Assembly (NCBI RefSeq): GCF_947179165.1
Contig: NC_077239.1
Coordinates: 14,762,001 to 14,826,000, forward strand
DNA from: Solanum dulcamara
Taxonomy: Eukaryota; Streptophyta; Magnoliopsida; Solanales; Solanaceae
Direction: 5' to 3'
DNA: 64,000 nt
Part shown: piece by piece, positions 35,323-46,000 of the stretch
Position numbering within the stretch: the stretch's first letter is position 1
Layout of the letters: the number at the start of each line of letters is the position of its first letter
Position numbers and translations under genes: made by a program
The notes under the pieces: model-generated
Told to the model about the DNA's origin: nothing
Seen by the model: the letters and a program-made list of their open reading frames with translations, nothing else
The model's database searches: none

Positions 35323-36907
35323 TTAATTTTTATCCAGAGGTTTATCTTCCCCTATTACTTCATTCATCAAGGGAACGACCGATGATGTGTTAACGTCTAT
35401 CAGCTCAAAGTCACCAAATTTAATCATTTTTGGTGATGATGTGTCTAGAACATTGCCACCATCATGTATTTTGACAAAGTTGCAAAGAACTATTGGATTG
35501 AGTGAACCAAAAGTGACAGAGACTTGATTTGAACTCTCTTTCTCATCTTCAAGCAACATCTTTCCTTCACGGGCCAAGTCCATGATCTTCTCCTTAAAGA
35601 TAAAATACTTTTTAATAGGATAGCCCATCAAACGGTGATATTTGCAGTACTTTAGATCATTAGTCCTTTCAGCCTCATTTGGATGCTTCATTTTTAGGTA
35701 GCTCAAAGAGTTTTAATGCCAGAAGCTCTTCAAAATTTTTTGGGACATCTGAGTCCAAGAAAGGATACTCTTTTGCCTGCATTTCCTTAAAAGTCAATTT
35801 TCTACCAGCATTATTCTAAAAAGTCTTGGTCTTTACCCTTTGATTCTTTCTTAGATTCGTAGCCACTTTCAAAAGCACGGCATTAACATTCATCGACTCC
35901 TTATTTCTAAACTTAGGTGCCAATTTTCCTCCTTTCTTTACCTCCATTTTGTCTTTTCCTTTGCGAGGCTCATAAATAAGTGGTACTTCAATCCCGCTTG
36001 AAGACATGCTCAACTCCATATCATGAGCACGTGTGGCTAGTTCCTCAAATAATTTGGGTTTAATACCCTGTAGGATATAACAAAGTCCCCAACGCATTCC
36101 TTGAATACACATTTCTATTCCGGAAGTTTCACTTAGCCTATCCTTACAATTGAGGCTTGCATTTCTCCATCGGTTGATAAACTCGATGACAGATTCATCT
36201 TCCCATTGACTAGTATTTGTGAGTTCAACCATGCTCACAGTATGCCTTGGGCTATAGAAATAATTGAGAAATTCATGCTCAAGTTGTTCCTAACTATCAA
36301 TAGAGCCAGCCTCGAGATCCATATACCAGTCAAAGGCATTTCCTTGTAAGGAACGCACAAATTGCTTGACCAGATAATCTCCATATGTTCCAGGATTATT
36401 GCAAGTTTCAATAAAATGGGCAATGTGTTGCTTTGGATTTCCCTTTCCATCAAATTGTTGAAATTTTGGAGGTTGATAACCTGCAGGCATCTTTAAAACA
36501 TCGATTCTTGAAGTGTATGGCTTTGCATACGTAGATGATGACTTTGAAGACACGTCATACTTATCTTTGATAGTTCCCATAATGAAGTCCTTCAGTTGAT
36601 AAATGGGAATTTCTCCTTCAGCAGATACTTGTAGCTCATCACCCACATTTATTTGCTTTGTAACTGAATCTCCCTTTTCTTGTATCATCGGACGTTTTCC
36701 AGGTGTATGACTTGAGTCCCCATCCATAACATTTTCAACTCTATCCGTCAACTTGACAATTCGATTATCCTGATCTTGTACATATTTTGTTAGACCTTCA
36801 ATTGCCTTTGTTAAACTCGCTAGTAGTTCTTCAACAGTTGAGGCGTTAGTCATCATCGCTTGGATGACCGTTATGGATGATGGACTAAAGCATGGATTTT
36901 TCCTCAA
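35323..36907 (-). pseudogene. gag remnant of the Tat-type element
   Basis: The retrotransposon gag domain spans QPPKFQQFDGKGNPKQHIAHF, RSLQGNAFDWYMDLEAGSID, then, after a TAG at 36290-36292 replacing a Trp, EQLEHEFLNYFY and LQGIKPKLFEELATRAHDMEL (to 35816). The C-terminal part (35323-35706), in another frame, has CKYHRLMGYPIKKYFIFKEKI. Apart from that nonsense codon the N-terminal two thirds are in register. Confidence 0.8.
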
Positions 36908-36915
36908 ACTGAAAT

Positions 36916-37290
36916 TTATCTAAAACAAGTTTGTAGAGTGACTGGGGCAGATCTAGTGATCAAGACATCATTTTCATCTTGAATAGTGCAATTTCTTGTG
37001 TTAAAAGGACTAAGTCTAGCCAACGTTTTTTCAACAATATCAACTATATTCTCTCCTTCTTCCAATTCATTCAGAAAGAATCTTGCCCCCTTTAAAGATG
37101 GAAGATCAAAAATAGGAACTGATGCGGACAACACTTGGAGTGCTTGTTGTCCTAGCAAGTTTGCTCTGTTCCTAGTGATGGGTCCTAAACTTCCCATAGT
37201 TGTATCCAGTATGCTCTCCACCTCAGAGGAAAACTTGAAATCAGTAGCCTTAGCAATAATAGTCCTGGAGTCAAACTTCTTAGATGCCAT
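36916..37290 (-). CDS. Short leader ORF upstream of gag, unknown function
   Basis: An ATG-initiated frame of 124 codons starts 54 bases downstream of the PBS and ends just before gag, in a different frame from it. It has no recognised domain; the sequence includes LNELEEGENIVDIVEKTLARL, which looks helical. It may be the original N terminus of gag detached by a frameshift, or an independent leader ORF. Confidence 0.4.
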   Translation of the reverse strand: MASKKFDSRTIIAKATDFKFSSEVESILDTTMGSLGPITRNRANLLGQQALQVLSASVPIFDLPSLKGARFFLNELEEGENIVDIVEKTLARLSPFNTRNCTIQDENDVLITRSAPVTLQTCFR

Positions 37291-37343
37291 TTAAGTATTT
37301 TTGAAGTTTGATGATCGATGTAAAGAGATGAGAGATAGAGATG

Positions 37344-37361
37344 GTCCCACTAGGCGTGCCA
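37344..37361 (-). other. Primer-binding site of the Tat-type element
   Basis: TGGCACGCCTAGTGGGAC on the minus strand, five bases inside the 5' LTR. It begins TGG, as needed to pair with a tRNA CCA end. The tRNA species was not identified. Confidence 0.65.
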
Positions 37362-37366
37362 AAATT

Positions 37367-38290
37367 TATAAACAATAATTTTTTGAGCCGAGAAAAATAA
37401 ATAATCAAGAGCAGAAAATTGAAGTAACAAAGTGTAATATTTAATTTCAAAATATAGTGCGTATTACAATCTCTATGATAATCCTCTAATTCTTCAAATA
37501 ATATGAAATATCTTGAATTTGATTTATAGTCAAGGGCTTGAATAGCTTGATCTTGAATCTTCGTCTTCAAATTTAGATTTGAATTATTCGTCACGAACAC
37601 TTGTACGGTTATGATGAGTAATAAATATGAACAAGTAATTTGATCTCGAACTTTTTGATATTTGCTTTCTTCTTGATCTTGAACTTGAACTTGAATTTGA
37701 TTACTTGAACTTTGTAGCTTTGTAGAGAATTTGCGGTCTTTGATCCACGAGCTCTCTTCTTGCTTCTTGTTCTTCAAAAAAAAAAATCCTCTAAGAATAA
37801 TGAAGACCCCTATTTATAGTTATAGGGAGTGGTATGAGGATGTGATTTGATTGGTTGGTCTGGATTGACCAAATCAGATTTTTTTGGTGAAGAACTTTAA
37901 TTTAATTGGTCAGAACATGTCACATATATACATGTGACATTATTCTAGTGGCTCATTTAATTTGAATTAGATTGCCACATAACTTTGACACGTGGCATGA
38001 TTTTAGTGGCTTATTTAATTTGACTGAGATTGCCACATAATTTTGGCACATGACATGATTCTAATGGCTCATTTAATTTGACTTGGATTACCATATAACT
38101 TTAACACGTGGTGTGATTTTAGTGGCTCATTTAATTTGACTTGAATTACCACCTAACTTTGATACATGGTGTGCTTTTAGTGGATTATTTATTTGACTTG
38201 GATTGCTACATCATTTGAACTATTTTCTTGAATTTAAAATAGTCTAAATTAAATTACGGATTTAAATCCAATATAATTCTAATATTTACA
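37367..38290 (-). repeat. 5' LTR of the Tat-type element
   Basis: 924 bp, matching 23615-24535 almost base for base. The inner terminus is TATAAACA where the other copy has TGTAAACA. It has a TATA candidate CTATAAATAG on minus (37810-37819) and the 58-bp tandem units at about 37942-38216. Confidence 0.9.
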
Positions 38291-38988
38291 AATAATTATT
38301 CTAAAATAAATAATATATCCAAACTCATGGTTAATAGTATATATCCCAATAATTTCAGTCGGTCATTTTTAAAAAGTCATACCATTCTAATTTTCGGGTA
38401 TTTTGTAATGTATAACCAAAATCATTGAACTTCTTGCGCAGAAGACGCACAGGTCCCTCCGTAACCAGTCATCCATAATATCAAATATTAAATTTTTAAA
38501 AACAATTCCAATCATATCAATTTTTCTTCAATATCGGTATAATTCGGTTAATTTTTGATTTTATTTTGAACGTATCACCTCAAAGTATACTATTATTAAA
38601 AGGAAATGAAAAAGAAAGAGAATGAAAGTACTATTGTTGTTTAGAAAAATAAGACCTTTTAGAAATATTTAATGTGGAGACTAATTTGTCCTATAGTAGT
38701 GATGTTGAAAGAAAGAGAGACTGAAATCAAGATTATTGCCATTAATCTGGATTTACTCTTGACAATAATATATTTATTTATTGAGATTCGTTTATGTCCC
38801 TTCGGCCAAATTTATTTACCGGCACTAATTGAAATATATAAAACCAATATTATATATAATAATGTATATTTAAACTTAAATATAAAAACTCTATACATTT
38901 ACTGGTTATTTTGTAAAATAGATTATCCAATTATATTGGAGTATAATTATCTCTTTATTTTTATCAATAGTGACATTATGTCCACTTT
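38291..38988. other. AT-rich DNA between two retrotransposons
   Basis: No gene is supported. The open frame at 38672-39106 runs into the copia LTR and has no domain. Confidence 0.4.
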
Positions 38989-39311
38989 CGTTGGAAATAA
39001 ATCAAGAGTAGGAATCTTAAGTTGTGTAAGATTAGTTTTTTGGTATTTATTTAATTCATGTCTATTAGAATTTATTTATTTTATTTCATTTAAGGAGATT
39101 TTCTAGACCTAATTTAATTTGATTTGTTAGTATTATAAATAGAAGTATCTTATTACATATTTTCAATATAATGAGATACAAGAGTTTTTGAGTTATTAAG
39201 TAAAGTCTCTTATCTCTTCTCTCTAGTTCAATAAATTTCTTCTATATAACATTTGTTGGGTCTTTACTTGTGCATATATTATTCCGCTGTGTACTTTTGT
39301 TTCCTTCGAAT
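38989..39311 (+). repeat. 5' LTR of the copia element
   Basis: Begins CGTTGGAAATAAATCAAGAG (the ancestral TG mutated to CG) and ends before the PBS. It contains a TATA-type TATTATAAATAG. It has about 30 bp (AAGTAAAGTCTCTTATCTC...) that the 3' LTR lacks. Confidence 0.8.
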
Positions 39312-39404
39312 TGGTATTAGAACTTGTGTGAAACCTTATTAAAGCCTCGCGTGAGATCCGACATATACAAAAGAATATAGATATTTCATATTTACCAAAT
39401 TGTT

Positions 39405-40330
39405 CCATTGTTTTGTTTGATGGCAAAAATAATTTTGAGAGTTGGTATAAATAGATGAAGAATTCTTTCAATGTTGTTGGTCTATGGTCCATTATTGATA
39501 ATGGATTCGTGGAAGCTCAAGAAGGAACAACATTGACTGGTGAAGCAGCTAAACAATTAGAGAAAATAGATAATTAGATTATAGGGCACATTTTTATCTT
39601 GATAGCAAGGTCGAATTACATGTATATAATGAATTTTTACATGCTAAGTTAGCAAAGGATGTTTGGACATTTTTGTGAATTCACATCGAGGTTTCATAGA
39701 CGCAAGAAAAGTCAAACTGCAAGAGCTTAAAAGATAATACAAGTTAGCCCAAATGAAATCAACGGAATCCGTCAAAGAATTTTTGACAAGAGTTACTACT
39801 ATTGTCAACGATATGATCACTAATGAAGAAGCATTAGACTAAGTTAAAGTTGTTGAAAAAGTATCGAGATCCTTGAGTACAAAATTTCACACAAAGAAGA
39901 CAGTCCTTGAAGCCACCAGAAATCTTAGCACTTTGACGTTTGATGATTTAAAAGGTGAATTAATGTCAACAAGATGTTTCTGAATCAACAGACGATAGAA
40001 AATAATTAATGAAGTGATGCAAACAAAGGTGATTCAACCTAACCCAAAAGAAAATATATCAGATTTGGCTGAGACAAATCAAAGAGGTCAGAATTTCAGA
40101 GGTAGAGGACGAAGGAATAGAGATAACTTTTGAGGCCGTGGTAAATGTAATTTTCTTATCAACAGAGAAATAGTAATAGTTTTAGAAAGGAACAACAAAG
40201 TAATCAAAATTTTCAGAGACGTGACAAATCAACACTTTAGTGTCATAATTGTGGATAATTTGGATACTATTAAAGAGATTGTTGGTTTAATAAATCAGAA
40301 AATAGAGAAGTACACGTAAAGTTGATTGAA
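39405..40330 (+). pseudogene. copia gag remnant
   Basis: Pieces include LFDGKNNFESWYK, GLWSIIDNGFVEAQEG and a zinc-knuckle relic CHNCG...DCWFNKSEN near 40240-40300, the layout of copia gag (UBN2 type). Multiple stops and frame changes. Confidence 0.65.
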
Positions 40331-41100
40331 AATTATGAAAAAATACAAGAGACTTTATTATTTTCTAGCTCAGTAATTGAAGAAAATAAAGAAAATGAAC
40401 GATTCATTGATTCTAGTTGAAGCAATCATATGTTTGAAAATAAGAAATTATTTATTGATCTAAAAGATGAATTTGTGATATATGAGATGTGTCTTAATCA
40501 ACAAACAGGTGTGATAATGGATGAGGTATTGCATAGAAATGATGATCAATTAAAAAAAATAAATCATCGAATCTGACAGAGGTATATGAAGAAGATCAGA
40601 ATTTAAAAATTGTGGAGAAAAGAAGTGAAGGTAGAGAGAATTTTTAATGTGGTATAGATATATTTGATTGCAAAGAGGACTCCAATAATGATCAGTCTAA
40701 TAAGCCAATTTTTTTTTTAAAATGACTAAAAAAGATAACTTAGTTGAAACTGATGCTCTTTTGATATATGTTAATAATTTAAGCCATGAGACATGTAATA
40801 GACATGATTGGTCTATAAAGGTGAAGCCATTGAAAAAGAAATAGAAATATTCACTATTGTCTCACTAGAAAAATTGTTTGAAGCTTTTGAAGATAAAGTT
40901 AGTAATAGAAGAAGCAAAAGTATTCACTAAGAGCAAATTTTTGATAATCTACCCAAAGTTGAAGCAGAAACAATTGAATCTCTAGATCCGCAATTAAAGT
41001 GTATGATTACGGACATTGAAGATACAATCACTTTTAAGCCATTATTCAAAATTATAGGCTTTGAAGATTATGAAAAATTATATGTTGATGATACTACTCT
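40331..41100 (+). pseudogene. copia protease relic and RT fragment around an internal deletion
   Basis: FIDSS*SNHMFENKKLF (about 40400-40450) is the protease active-site region with a stop in place of the usual Gly-Cys. YVDD (41081-41092) is the RT catalytic motif. Integrase and the N-terminal part of RT are missing between them. Confidence 0.6.
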
Positions 41101-41945
41101 ATCATATATAGAAGGAAAAATTAAAGACGAATGAACACGCAAAATCAAATATATTTCAATTGGAGAAATAGATGATTTTAAGGCAAGAATAATTATTCAA
41201 GAATACAAAAAATGAAAAAACATGATGGTGATATTTCAAAAATATTTAAAATGAAAAAAGTCAAATTGACTTTGGGTCCTATTGAAGAGGAATTGAAGTT
41301 TACTAAAGATGACACACACGATTTTGTTGATACTACATATTTTAGAAAATGGGTAGGGAGTCTAAGATACTTGTCTTCTACAAGGCCTGATACTACTTAT
41401 AAAGTTTGATTAATTAGCAGATTTATAGAGTTTCTGCGTCAATCTTTCTTGAAGCAGTCAAGAGAATTTTGAGATATATTCAAAGTACACACTGTAATGG
41501 CATATTTTAGTCAAAGACTAATGATAATAGTCTTGTTGGATTCACTGATAGTGATTGGTGATATGATGGAATGAAAAAGTACTTCTGGCTATACATTTTA
41601 TTTGGGATCCAGCGTATTTTTTTGGTCTTCAAAGAATCAACAAGTTGTTGCTTTATCAACTGCTGAAGCAAAGTACATGGCAACATCAAGTAGTGTTACA
41701 GAAACATTATGGTTGAGAAGGATGCTTGAATTTCTTAAACACAAGCAAGATAGTCCTACAATTTTTTTTTGTGAAAGCAAGTCTGTAATTGAGTTAACAA
41801 AGAATCAGTTTTTCATGGCCGTAGCAAACACATTGACATCAAATGGCACTTCATTCGTGATTTGGTTCAAGATAAAGAGATAGTGACTGAATATTGCAAG
41901 ATTGAAGATCAAGTTGTTGATATTTTCACAAAGGCGTTAAAATTA
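41101..41945 (+). pseudogene. copia RT C terminus and RNase H remnant
   Basis: FRKWVGSLRYLSSTRPDTTY (41212-41409) belongs to the RT-RNase H connection. GSSVFFWSSKNQQVVALSTAEAKYMA and WLRRMLEFLKHKQ (41602-41883) are the copia RNase H, followed by IVTEYCKIEDQVVDIFTKAL in another frame. Confidence 0.8.
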
Positions 41946-42007
41946 GAGTAGTTCATAAGTTGAAGAAGGCATGATCTCATTTGAAGATCTTGGTTTAAGG
42001 GAGACTA

Positions 42008-42295
42008 TATTGGAAATAAATCAAGAGTAGGAATCCTAAGTTGTTTAGGATTAGTTTTTTGGTATTTATTTAATTCATGTCTAATTAAGATTTATCTGTT
42101 TTATTTCATATAATAAGATTGTCTAGTCCTAATTTAATTTGATTTGTTAGTATTATAAATAGGGGTGCCTTATTACATATTTTCAATATAGTGAGATATA
42201 AGAGTTTTTGAGTTATTAATAAATTTCTTTTAACTTTTATTGGGTCTTTCACTTGTGGAATATTATTTCGTTGTGTATTTTTATTTCCTTCGAAT
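42008..42295 (+). repeat. 3' LTR of the copia element
   Basis: Begins TATTGGAAATAAATCAAGAG (ancestral TG mutated to TA). It is similar to the 5' LTR apart from scattered substitutions and the roughly 30-bp length difference. Confidence 0.8.
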
Positions 42296-43542
42296 AATGA
42301 TTTCACAAACTTGAAATTGAATAAATCATCTTGGGAATAAAGCAAAAAGTGTTGCTTTGTATTTGTAGTAAATAGTCGTAAAACAGTATAACACATAATC
42401 CAGCCACCATGTGTTGGTTCTTTTAATCTGAAGAAGACTTGTAGTCTATTATCCATTTTTTTATTAATTACATACGGGACAAAATTGTGGTAATATGAAA
42501 GCATTGACAAATTCCTTAATGATTATATATTGATATGACATGGAACTAAAAAAAATCGCTTAGAACTTTCCAAGAAAAAGATGACTCAACATGAAACTTA
42601 AATAAAAGAAACTTTGTAAAATAGTTGGTTAGGTTTTTGTCTTTTCTCTTATTGATTTTTGAAGGAAAAAACATCTCTTATGGAGTTTTAACTTATGTAT
42701 TGATAGTGTAACGAAATTGTTAGCACTAATTAATAATATTAAAGATAATGATAATATTATTTTTTGTAATCTATCTATATATAATATAAAGTTAGGGATC
42801 AAAAAATTGATGTGGCATATCTCTTAGGTTAGAATTCAAATTTGTCTTTTTCTCTATTTCCCCCCCTTATTTTCTCAACTAATATATCCCAAAACCCAAT
42901 CCAAGATTATTGCCTCTTTACCGTATTGATGAAACGTTTCTTCCACAATAATTTAAAGAGCTCTTAAATAATGCTTTAAATAACCTATAAATAAAAGGAT
43001 GGTTAATTTCCCCTCTATGCAAGCTAGCTACTTACTTTTTTCGTTTCAATAACTTTTCAGTTTTTGGTAATAAATGCTTTAAATAATGAATATAGGTGAA
43101 ATAATCAGTTTATGTTCTACCACCTTTCCTCCAATCTATTTACTTTTTTTATATTCCATATATTATATGTTTTTTTTATTTTATAAATTGTTCAACAGTA
43201 ATTACTTAATTAAATTTATTAACATTTGAATCATAAGTGGTTTTATCGCAATATGAATATATTAAGAGAATATTAACAACAGGTGAAGTAAAATAACAAT
43301 AGGCGGCAATTTAAAAAGGGCATGAGAGTCAGTGATTTTTAAGGAGAAATGAGAGAATGAAAATGGTAAAAATGAAAAAAGAAAAAGGAATAACGAAAGA
43401 GAACAAAAATAAGGAAGGAAAGAAGATAATATTACTTCCTCTTCCTCCATTTCAATTTAAGTGTTTTAGTTGATTGACATAAAATTTAAGAAATAGACAC
43501 AGGTTGTTGAATTTTATTATCTTAAATTAAGGATATGTGTGG
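42296..43542. other. AT-rich intergenic DNA, nothing recognised
   Basis: No gene, RNA or repeat boundary is supported. The small frames on minus are low-complexity. Confidence 0.45.
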
Positions 43543-46000
43543 TTTCACAATCCGAATATGGATGTGATGACACTCATCCATTCCCACCGGACAAGTCAAC
43601 CTAAATCCAACAATTTTGAAATATAATGTGAGGCCGTTTAAAATAGATAGATAATAGATAAAAGCGTAAGTCTTAGTCAACTACAACCTTCCCCCCCCAA
43701 CCCCCCCCCCCCCAAAAAAAAGGATTGGTTGTCACATGTACAACCCTCTAATACAACGATAATGCAAATAAATATAAGTCTCAAAATCTTTATACTCGAA
43801 TAGAACAATGTGAAAGTAAAGAGGAACAAGGAAGATCGTTGGCATCAACAACTATCTTTCAAGTCTCCTCTGTAAGCATCGGATGAAGGGAAAGAGAATT
43901 GAATCACAGTCCGGACTTGGAACCTACACAAGTGTAGATAGCAAGGAGTGAATACCACCGACACGGTACCTAGCAAGTGAACAACTAAGATCAAAAAAAT
44001 CTATTAGAATGCAAGTACTCATGTCATACCAACCGAACCCCTCAGACTACAATATCAGATCAATCTAACAGTTCTAAAAACACAACTATGTATATATCAT
44101 CAACAATACAACTTAAGTCTCAATCAAATTACACCAATCAATAGTATAATCACAAGAATATCAGGGGTAAACACAGTCCACAAATGACAAAAGATGTATG
44201 ATGCAATGTAGTGCAATGCAATGTCACATATGGTGATGCATGTCTGTCGTAATGATACACATCCGCTGACTAGCAGGACGGAATCCATGAGGGCACACAT
44301 GGACCACGGATCCTCCGGAACCATTTACCTTCGACATAAATATCACTCGCTGGAACTATTTTCCTTCAGCGTAATCCTCAAATCAATTTCCATCTCAATA
44401 TATCATAACCAACGCAAATATGCAATGTTCATGTAAATCACAATGATGGAATGATATCAGCAACAAGTCATAATTGATGTCGCAACAATCTATTCACATA
44501 TCTATAATTAATCAAAGGCTTAATTATATCGAACACATCATTTTAACTCATCAAAATTTTCATTTATCACCCTATTTATTCGTTATCAAGTTCAATCAAA
44601 TAATCAAATAGTCCTAAACCGCTTTTTATTACTTCCCAACATACAAAACAAGAATACATGATCTTACAAGCTTAAACGAAGTTTTAATAGTTGACTTGCC
44701 TCGAATTTAACTCCAACTACTCTGAAATATGAGCCTTGACCTTATGCCGATGCTCCGAATCAATAAAATTTAGTCAAAATTGAATTCTCAATAAGAATAT
44801 GAGTTCAGTGACGCCCAAAACATGATTTTTGAAAATCGGGCCGATATCAACCCAAAATATCGATTCCAAAAATGCAGGGAAAATCCAAAATTTTTACATG
44901 AAAATATTTCTTGAAGAATTTGGAAGCTATTACTGAAAACCATTTTGAATTTGGAGTAGAAATTAGTTCATAATCCTTGATTAATCAAATTTTTGAAGTT
45001 GTTGAAAACCCCCCAAATTCTTCGATTGAAACCCTCAAATTCAAGTTTAAATAGGTAAATAATTAATTGGTAATGAATATTTTAGGTTAGGATCACTTAC
45101 CTAATCAATTAGCCAAGAAAATCCACTTCAAAAATCGCCTATCCAAGCTTTTGGGTCTCAAAAATGGAAGAAATGACATAAACCCTAACTAAAGCCCTCT
45201 CAAGTGTCACTTAAGCGACACCGCGGTCACTTTTGTGATGCCTAAAAAAATTTCCCCCTTTGTTCTCCGCTAAAGTGGAGGTCGCTAAAGCGACACACTC
45301 TTCGCAAAAGTGTAGGCACCAGAACCAACAAATCTCAAAAATTTCACAAAGTCACAAAGTCTCCAAAACCACCCTTGGGATTCGTTCAAAATTCCGAGTA
45401 CGCAAACCTTATATGTTACCATACTAAATTTGATATTCTAGACTCAATAGAATATTGGAATTCAAATTCAAAATCTCCTTGACCCGTATTCCTAAAAGTC
45501 GAAAATAAACTAACCTTAAACCTCAAATTACCAAAATGAGCTCGGGACTCCAAAACTTCAACCATGACCACCCCTAGATCTAAAATCATTCCCTGAATCT
45601 AAATAAGTCTTCGAAATTCCATTCTGAGTATTGAATCTCCAAATGTTGACTAAAGTCAACTCTATGATCAAAATTCAAGAATTTTCTACTTAGCACCTCA
45701 AATCTTCGTTACAACTCCAAATTTAATTCTATCAACTCTCCTAGAACAAATTCCATATTTCAAAGCTTCTGTAATCAACGAAATTTCATTATGAGACTCA
45801 TAGCTTTGGTTGGTCCTAAATACCACTTTTGAACACTTTAAGCCTTTAAAATCTCAAAACTTCCAAAACTCATCTTTTTCAATGAATTTCCAAAACCAAC
45901 ACCCAATACTGATGAACAATGACTCGGGGCAACTATTAGGAGGAGTAAAATGGTTATTTTGTAAAACAAATAATCAAAAATGACCTTTAGGGTCATTAAA
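43543..46000 (-). repeat. 3' LTR of a chromovirus-like Ty3/gypsy element
   Basis: The left edge (about 43543) pairs with the start of the second copy at 61592: both continue GTGATGACACTYATCYATTCC and stay alignable for about 530 bp until that copy is interrupted. The right edge ends ...GACCTTTAGGGTCATTA at about 46000, the inverse of the LTR start at base 33. A C-rich homopolymer block lies at about 43690-43713. Confidence 0.8.

Larger units (their letters stand above)
23615..38290 (-). mobile_element. Tat-lineage Ty3/gypsy retrotransposon, 14.7 kb, with antisense extra gene
   Basis: Two similar LTRs (23615-24535 and 37367-38290) flank a body with PBS beside the right LTR and PPT beside the left, so the element reads right to left. 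Gene order on the minus strand is gag, protease, reverse transcriptase, RNase H, a second RNase H, integrase. The duplicated RNase H and the gag C-terminal CKYHRLMGYP motif point to the Tat clade. Between integrase and the 3' LTR lies a 6 kb section with tandem arrays and a plus-strand PMD gene. By eye the LTRs differ at roughly 25-30 sites of about 920, so the insertion is fairly young. All reading frames are broken. Pentamers flanking the element (AACAT left, AATAA right) do not match, so the target duplication is lost or recombined. Confidence 0.9.
38989..42295 (+). mobile_element. Internally deleted Ty1/copia retrotransposon
   Basis: LTRs at 38989-39311 and 42008-42295 flank about 2.7 kb. 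PBS TGGTATTAGAAC (39312-39323) is close to the initiator-Met tRNA site, and the purine run TAAGGGAGA precedes the right LTR. The body keeps gag and the RT end plus RNase H but lacks integrase and most of RT. All frames are broken. No matching target duplication was seen next to the LTRs. Confidence 0.85.

Noticed and set aside
38672..39106. 144-codon open frame between two retrotransposons
   Set aside because: It runs into a copia LTR, is rich in Ile/Tyr/Leu from AT bias, and has no recognisable motif.
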